DNA from: Paenibacillus silviterrae
Lineage (GTDB): Bacteria > Bacillota > Bacilli > Paenibacillales > NBRC-103111
Assembly (NCBI RefSeq): GCF_030167925.1
Contig: NZ_JASKUT010000001.1
Location: 1,984,001-2,048,000 of the forward strand
Length of the DNA stretch: 64,000 nucleotides
Direction: 5' to 3'
Shown here: piece by piece, positions 59,210 to 64,000 of the stretch
Layout of the letters: the number at the start of each line of letters is the position of its first letter
How positions within the stretch are numbered: the stretch's first letter is position 1
Notes under the pieces: model-generated
What the model was told of the DNA's origin: nothing
The model's input: only the letters and a program-made list of their open reading frames with translations
The model's database searches: none
Position numbers and translations under genes: made by a program

Positions 59210-61453
59210 TTATAGCTCCGCCACACTAATCAATTCGATATCATGCTCTCCGGAGCACACCAGCCCATTCGGGGGCAGGACAATATCCCCGCCGGGCTCC
59301 TTCCGAAAGCCTCTGCCTTCAGCGGAAATCCATACGTCTTGAATGTAGCTTACACCCTGTATTCGGTTGATGACCCCGTATATATCCCCCTTATACACCG
59401 TACGGCCGAAAGCCCAGCCCGTGCCTCCATCGGAATTGTCAAAGGGCTGAAGCAGCCGGTTTAACTCCCGGAGAATCGTCATCTTCTCATCCTTGAAATG
59501 GGGCTCGACGATGATGACCGCATTGACGCTGACTTGTATGTATTCCGGCGGAATAATATCCACTTCTGTCGAGAGCAGCCGGTATTTATCCAGATGGCGT
59601 CTGACCGTCTCGCGAAACCCCTTGCTTGGCACCGGCCGGGGATTCTCGCTGTAAGGCACGACTACCACCGAGAGACGTCCCGGGGCTTTCTCCACCGGAT
59701 AATTCCGCATCCCCGGACAATAAAGCGGAATGGCTTTTACCCTTGCAATGCGCAGTCCCGGGGTTTGCTTGACTACACGTTCGACATCCTTCTCCGTTAC
59801 CGCTGTCGCCGGCTGCTGGAGAGCAAGCCGCGCTCGGACTTTCGCTTGCTCCAATACTTCAGGCTCGCTTCCTCCCGATGCGGCGAATCGATTGGCAGGC
59901 TGCACGCCATAAACGTCCGGCCATGGCTCCGCAAACCGGTCGATCATCCCTGCGTTAATATTGCCGGCCGCGCCTCCGCCGATTCGATATGCGGTCAACA
60001 CCATATTCGGGACATCGGACTTCTCCGGAACCCGGCCGCGTTCATTGTCTCCGAAGCGGATCGTTCCCTGCTCGGCATCCAATATATAGTGGCGATCCTC
60101 AGGACCGGAGCTGTCAAAATCGTCAACCTGCTTCCAGTCATGCCATTGCCAAGTCCCGCTGCGATCCTTGCTTCCGGTCTGCAGGCTAACTCCCGCTGAA
60201 ATGGCTGGCGACGGCAAATATTCGATGGTTTGGCCCGCTAAGCCGTTGCCGGCCCCGATCTTCCGTTTGGTTTCAAAATCAGGCTCGTAGCTGATCAGCC
60301 TCACACGGGAACGGCCTGCCGGAGGGACTGCTCCTTTGGTTCCGTCTCCGAAGCGGATGATCACCGTTTTATTCGCGTCTCTCCGCTCCAGAGTATAGAC
60401 AAGGTCTTCCGAGCCGCAGGAATCGAGGCTGGAAACCTCCTGCCACTGTGCCCAAGCGCCGCTTTCCTGCCGGATTTGAACCTGATGCCTGCCGAAATAC
60501 GCTAAGTAATGGCTGGAAACGACCGCTTGATCCGGTTCTCCGTGCCAGTCAAACAGCTCGGTAACACTCATCGTATGGTGGTGTCTGACTGTGACTGCGT
60601 TAAGCGCCAACCGCTCGATTTTCGGCGGGAGCTCAAAGCCCTCCTCTACTACCCAGCAGCTGATCCAGTATCTCGGCTTGTCTACCGCAGGCTGCACGAT
60701 GGTTGCCTGCATCGGAGCATGCAATCGAAATGTCAATGTTCCGCTTCCCGATAGCTGATTCGTTTCGTCCTTCACAAGCTCAAGCTCCGCCCAGCCATCC
60801 GTCGGTTCTTGACCAAGCTCGCCCCCCACGTACACCTGCCACTGCACCTTGGCCGAAGGCACCCGCTCGCCTAGAACATCCTTGACCGGACGAACCGGGT
60901 AGTTCTCGTCTAACCGAACGGACATCGTCACGGTCTCTTCTACGGGAAGCGGCTTCCCAAAGCCGATATACAGCACACTTCCGGCATGCGCCCGAGGGCC
61001 GAAGGCAGGGAAAGCCACGTTGCGGCCTTCATTCGCTGAAGAATAATCCGTCATACCGGTTGATGTTCGGACGATCAGCTTCTCCGGATTCGCAGGCACG
61101 AGAAGCAGAGGGTCTTCCGTTTCAAAGATTTGATCGCCGGCAAGCAGCCTCGTCCCTTTCGGCAGGGCAGCTTGCCGAGCAACCCCATGAAACTGCACCT
61201 CCGTTGACGACGCTCCTGCCGCCCTCGGCCGGATGCCGAGCAGCTTGAGGAATTTTCTTTCATTCCTCTCCGTAATCCGATCTAAGTAATACTGCTGCAT
61301 CTCTGTGAGCCAAGAGAAAAGCTCCAGCATCGTGATGCCGGGATCATGCGCATTCTCATCGGTCCAGCTTGGATAGATGGAGGGAATCTGCTTGCGAGCC
61401 TCCTCCACCATCAGCTCATATACGCGATCATCTAAATTCGGCAGCTTCAGCAA
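59210..61453 (-). CDS. Baseplate assembly protein (J/gp6-like, TIGR02243)
   Basis: 747 residues. N-terminal signature LPNLDDRVYELMVEEARKQIPSIYPSWTDENAHDPGITMLELFSWLTEMQQYYLDRITERN is that of putative baseplate assembly proteins (TIGR02243), Afp11-like wedge components. Central beta domains repeat SSxDSCGxEDLVYTLE/GPEDRHYILDAEQGTIRFGD. The C-terminal part resembles phage baseplate J (ATAVTEKDVERVVKQTPGLRIARVKAIP). The start is TTG, eight bases after GGAGG. Followed 46 bases later by the tail-protein-I-like gene. Confidence 0.88.
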   Translation of the reverse strand: MLKLPNLDDRVYELMVEEARKQIPSIYPSWTDENAHDPGITMLELFSWLTEMQQYYLDRITERNERKFLKLLGIRPRAAGASSTEVQFHGVARQAALPKGTRLLAGDQIFETEDPLLLVPANPEKLIVRTSTGMTDYSSANEGRNVAFPAFGPRAHAGSVLYIGFGKPLPVEETVTMSVRLDENYPVRPVKDVLGERVPSAKVQWQVYVGGELGQEPTDGWAELELVKDETNQLSGSGTLTFRLHAPMQATIVQPAVDKPRYWISCWVVEEGFELPPKIERLALNAVTVRHHHTMSVTELFDWHGEPDQAVVSSHYLAYFGRHQVQIRQESGAWAQWQEVSSLDSCGSEDLVYTLERRDANKTVIIRFGDGTKGAVPPAGRSRVRLISYEPDFETKRKIGAGNGLAGQTIEYLPSPAISAGVSLQTGSKDRSGTWQWHDWKQVDDFDSSGPEDRHYILDAEQGTIRFGDNERGRVPEKSDVPNMVLTAYRIGGGAAGNINAGMIDRFAEPWPDVYGVQPANRFAASGGSEPEVLEQAKVRARLALQQPATAVTEKDVERVVKQTPGLRIARVKAIPLYCPGMRNYPVEKAPGRLSVVVVPYSENPRPVPSKGFRETVRRHLDKYRLLSTEVDIIPPEYIQVSVNAVIIVEPHFKDEKMTILRELNRLLQPFDNSDGGTGWAFGRTVYKGDIYGVINRIQGVSYIQDVWISAEGRGFRKEPGGDIVLPPNGLVCSGEHDIELISVAEL

Positions 61454-61480
61454 TGCAGAGTTCCTCCTTTCTCCCGCAGA

Positions 61481-64000
61481 TCAGACGATCTGCACCGTTA
61501 CTTTATGTAGTCCGTTCTTAATGACGCCATGCTTATATTCATTCATTTTTTCGGGAAGCACTTCCGTTCGGACCCCGTCCTCGAGCTTTAGTACCGACAG
61601 AGAGAGACGAATCACGTGATGAATGGAGCCTATGGATTTAAAAAGCGCATAGAACATCGACGCATGCAGCGCCTTTCCAATATCCCAGCCTCGACCATCA
61701 AAGCCGCCGTGAAGGGGATGGAGAAACCTCTCCATTCGCTCTAACGCGTCTGTCTCCGCTTGTATCGCTTCGTCCATCGACTTAACCGCAAGCACGACCT
61801 GTACGCCGACCTCAAGATAGGCAGGCTCGATCACTCCGATTTTGCCGGGAAAGCATATGCCGTGAGGCGCTCGTGCATAGAGATAAGACTCAACCTGATT
61901 CTTGATCTCTTGAAAAGCAGCTCCCGTCTGCCCTTCTCCCTTGGGGAGAACAACGACGGTCATGCAGCCGGCTTCCCTCTCCAAGCGGACGTTGACATTC
62001 GGCAGACATTTGACCTTGCTGATATTCGGATATGCCTCTCTCACAAGCCATTCGTAATCCTCTGAGGTTACGGCCCGGTCCCTGTGCTTCAGCCTTTGAG
62101 GGCCGCGCCGGATCGCCTGCTCCATTGTCTCGGCATCACAGCCGCCCGAAGCCGGCTCCTCATTCGTAACCCCCTGGAGAAAGGCGATGGAGCTTTGCAG
62201 GCTTTGTATTCGGTGGCGAGGAAGATTGCCGCGTTCTCCCCCGCCGCTTTTGTAATTCACTTTTATACGCTCCGTATCGTCGTTAGGAAGCCGTTTCCCG
62301 CGAACACCGTCGCCGAATTTCAGTCTGCCCGAGGTACGATCGATAACGTAATGGCGGTCCTCCGGGCCGGAGGCAAGAAAATGACTTACGGGGTCGTACT
62401 TCACCCAGCATTTCATTAAGCGGCCGTCCGAATCCCTCAGCACTTGTACCGGACGGTCTGAGCCAGTCAACAGCTCCACTCCGTCCTCATGCAGCTGTTC
62501 GGTCTCGTCGACCCATACTTCCTCCGACACGACCGGGCTGCGCGCCAGTATCACTTCCGTGTGTTCATCCTCATAGACATACTCCGGAATGGATCGTTCG
62601 GGAGATTCCATGACGATGCTCTCCTGCTGCAGGGCAAGCACCGTATTCGGTCTAATCCCCCTCACCTTCGGCTTGGGAATTAAGCCGATCGGCTGGTCCA
62701 GCCTGCCGTCCTTGTTCAGCACCCGGAGCCAGAAGCCCTTCGTGCCGAATAAGCTCGCTTCCCCCATATCGGAGGGGGCCAGAAACTGGACCGTTCCCGA
62801 ACGGACGAAGCCGCCGGTGCCGTCCCGAACCTTCAGCGGCCGCCACTCGTTTGAACCCCATCCGGCCTCCAAATACTCCCAATCGAGCAGCGGTGCCTCC
62901 TGCTCCGTCATCCGCTGCTGCTGCAGCGAAAAGTAGATGCTGATCGGTCCGCGCTCCATCCTGCGGTCGAAGCCCAGATAAAGCGCAGGCCGCTGCCCGG
63001 GCAGGGCGAGGAAGGGTCGAAACACATTGCCTGTTCCTTCGAGATTCCTAGAGTAGTCCAGCGTCTCGACGTGATTTCGCGTGAGGCAGTGCTCAGGCAG
63101 CCGCTGCTGTTCCAAATCGTCGTAGGTGAATCGAACATTCTCAACCCAAGGTGAGATGTAAACGGCATTAGGCGAGTACATATTGTCTATGTTCAATACC
63201 CGGGCGCGGATCCAATAATTCCAATCGGAATTGACGAAGGTCTCCGACACGTCCTCAGGGCAGCGGAAGGCAATCTGTACTTGCCTGCTTTCCTCTGTCC
63301 ATGGGAAAAAGATACTTTCCGCTTCCTTGGCGACAGGCAGCCTCACCCAGCCGTTTCCGTTCCAGTACTCCCACACTACCCGGACGACGGAAATTCGGTC
63401 CGGGATGTCAACCTTGTCGACCTCCTCCCGCCTCATGATCATCTTCCAGTTCACTTCCTGCGGCTTCTCGGGATACAGTCTGTACTCCTTGAACGACAGC
63501 GTAAAGTCCGCCGTGATCCAGGCACCTCTCTTACTTAGAACCTCATCGCTGGCTGCGTAAAAGATGCCAAACGGCGCAAACATTTCACCAAAAGGATGAA
63601 ATCCGTCATTTTCCACCTGGATGTCGTTAAAATACATTCGCTGTGGAGCAATACCGACCTCCTCGGCGAAATCCAGGTAGCTGCCCTTCAGCCTAAGGCC
63701 GTCCAGCTCCAGCTCAGCCAAGGGTAACGTTCCGCTCTCAGCCGTGATCGGACCGGCAGCGCACTGCAGCCATCTCCCTTGCACGCCTTCGAGCTCCAGC
63801 TCGCTCCATACTTTATTTGTCCTCTTCTGTAAAAGCACCCTGTTTCCGCTGCACGACACTTCATCGAAAGGGATCCAAGCTCCTTCGCTGTAGTAGCGCC
63901 ATTCGACCATCAGGGGATTGGCTAACAGCTCGCAGGCCAACGGCTCCGTATATCTCTTTTGCGTGTGGGACAGCTCGAGCTCCAACGCAGCGCCATGGCG
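61481..64000 (-). CDS. Second baseplate J-like protein (5' end outside the window)
   Basis: At least 839 codons; the frame stays open to the right edge with no convincing start or ribosome site inside, so it is cut by the window. Its C-terminal half shares the plan of the neighbouring 747-residue protein (GPEDRHYVIDRTSGRLKFGDGVRG, TSEDYEWLVREAYPNISKVKCLP, CMTVVVLPKGEGQ) and is J/TIGR02243-like. Several beta domains precede it. In injection systems two such proteins build the baseplate wedge. A ribosome site for the next gene lies in the 27-base gap after it. Confidence 0.82.
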   Translation of the reverse strand, partial: RHGAALELELSHTQKRYTEPLACELLANPLMVEWRYYSEGAWIPFDEVSCSGNRVLLQKRTNKVWSELELEGVQGRWLQCAAGPITAESGTLPLAELELDGLRLKGSYLDFAEEVGIAPQRMYFNDIQVENDGFHPFGEMFAPFGIFYAASDEVLSKRGAWITADFTLSFKEYRLYPEKPQEVNWKMIMRREEVDKVDIPDRISVVRVVWEYWNGNGWVRLPVAKEAESIFFPWTEESRQVQIAFRCPEDVSETFVNSDWNYWIRARVLNIDNMYSPNAVYISPWVENVRFTYDDLEQQRLPEHCLTRNHVETLDYSRNLEGTGNVFRPFLALPGQRPALYLGFDRRMERGPISIYFSLQQQRMTEQEAPLLDWEYLEAGWGSNEWRPLKVRDGTGGFVRSGTVQFLAPSDMGEASLFGTKGFWLRVLNKDGRLDQPIGLIPKPKVRGIRPNTVLALQQESIVMESPERSIPEYVYEDEHTEVILARSPVVSEEVWVDETEQLHEDGVELLTGSDRPVQVLRDSDGRLMKCWVKYDPVSHFLASGPEDRHYVIDRTSGRLKFGDGVRGKRLPNDDTERIKVNYKSGGGERGNLPRHRIQSLQSSIAFLQGVTNEEPASGGCDAETMEQAIRRGPQRLKHRDRAVTSEDYEWLVREAYPNISKVKCLPNVNVRLEREAGCMTVVVLPKGEGQTGAAFQEIKNQVESYLYARAPHGICFPGKIGVIEPAYLEVGVQVVLAVKSMDEAIQAETDALERMERFLHPLHGGFDGRGWDIGKALHASMFYALFKSIGSIHHVIRLSLSVLKLEDGVRTEVLPEKMNEYKHGVIKNGLHKVTVQIV

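Noticed and set aside
55325..64000. Ordinary prophage tail
   Set aside because: No capsid, terminase, integrase or lysis genes are seen, and the TIGR02242/TIGR02243-type proteins with a DUF4280 tip are those of stand-alone injection systems; the unseen right flank could still change this.

Overview
The window is one stretch of the chromosome of a spore-forming, low-to-mid GC Gram-positive rod of the Paenibacillus type. It carries spo0A, spoIVB, spoIIM and a complete spoIIIAA-AH operon (spoIIIAA, AB, AC, AD, AE, AF, AG, AH). The order spoIIIA-accB-accC-asp23-nusB-folD-xseA-xseB-ispA-dxs-tlyA-argR-recN-spoIVB-spo0A is the classic Bacillales order. Almost every gene is on the minus strand. Shine-Dalgarno sites are strong (AGGAGG type), and TTG and GTG starts are frequent. 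I saw no rRNA, tRNA, insertion sequence or CRISPR array.

Layout. 1-4.9 kb: the end of a flagellar-region gene, a possible 26-residue ORF, a deoB-punA-punA nucleoside salvage operon with two unlike purine nucleoside phosphorylases, xerD and a yqzK-like gene. 4.9-11.1 kb: ald, fur, spoIIM, endonuclease Q, nudF, mciZ (FtsZ inhibitor), an M20 peptidase and prli42. 11.1-16.4 kb: branched-chain 2-oxoacid dehydrogenase (E2, E1beta, E1alpha, with E3 behind a separate promoter). 16.4-18.1 kb: small proteins and an NlpC/P60 hydrolase. 18.5-34 kb: spo0A to accB, covering DNA repair, isoprenoid precursor, one-carbon and fatty acid genes. 34-40.3 kb: spoIIIA operon with a sigma-E-like promoter, plus yqhV. 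40.4-46.4 kb: comAB (sulfolactate), an aspartokinase with an internal start, a phosphatase, a MerR-thioredoxin pair with a striking operator, and an HPr-like protein.

46.5-64.0 kb is the accessory part. A tight leftward operon runs in from beyond the right edge. It starts, as seen here, with contractile-injection-system baseplate genes: two baseplate-J-like proteins, a tail-protein-I-like protein with a beta-propeller, a baseplate-linked protein and a DUF4280 PAAR-like spike tip. It continues without a break into four envelope proteins: a membrane-anchored MORN-repeat protein, a TolC-like exported coiled-coil protein, an exported protein with a copper amine oxidase N-terminal domain, and a membrane sensor with a HAMP domain and a cyclase fold that has lost both metal-binding aspartates. 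An acetyltransferase is coupled at the end. My reading is a contractile injection system with its own docking or sensing module in the cell envelope. The sheath, tube and ATPase genes, if present, lie outside this window.
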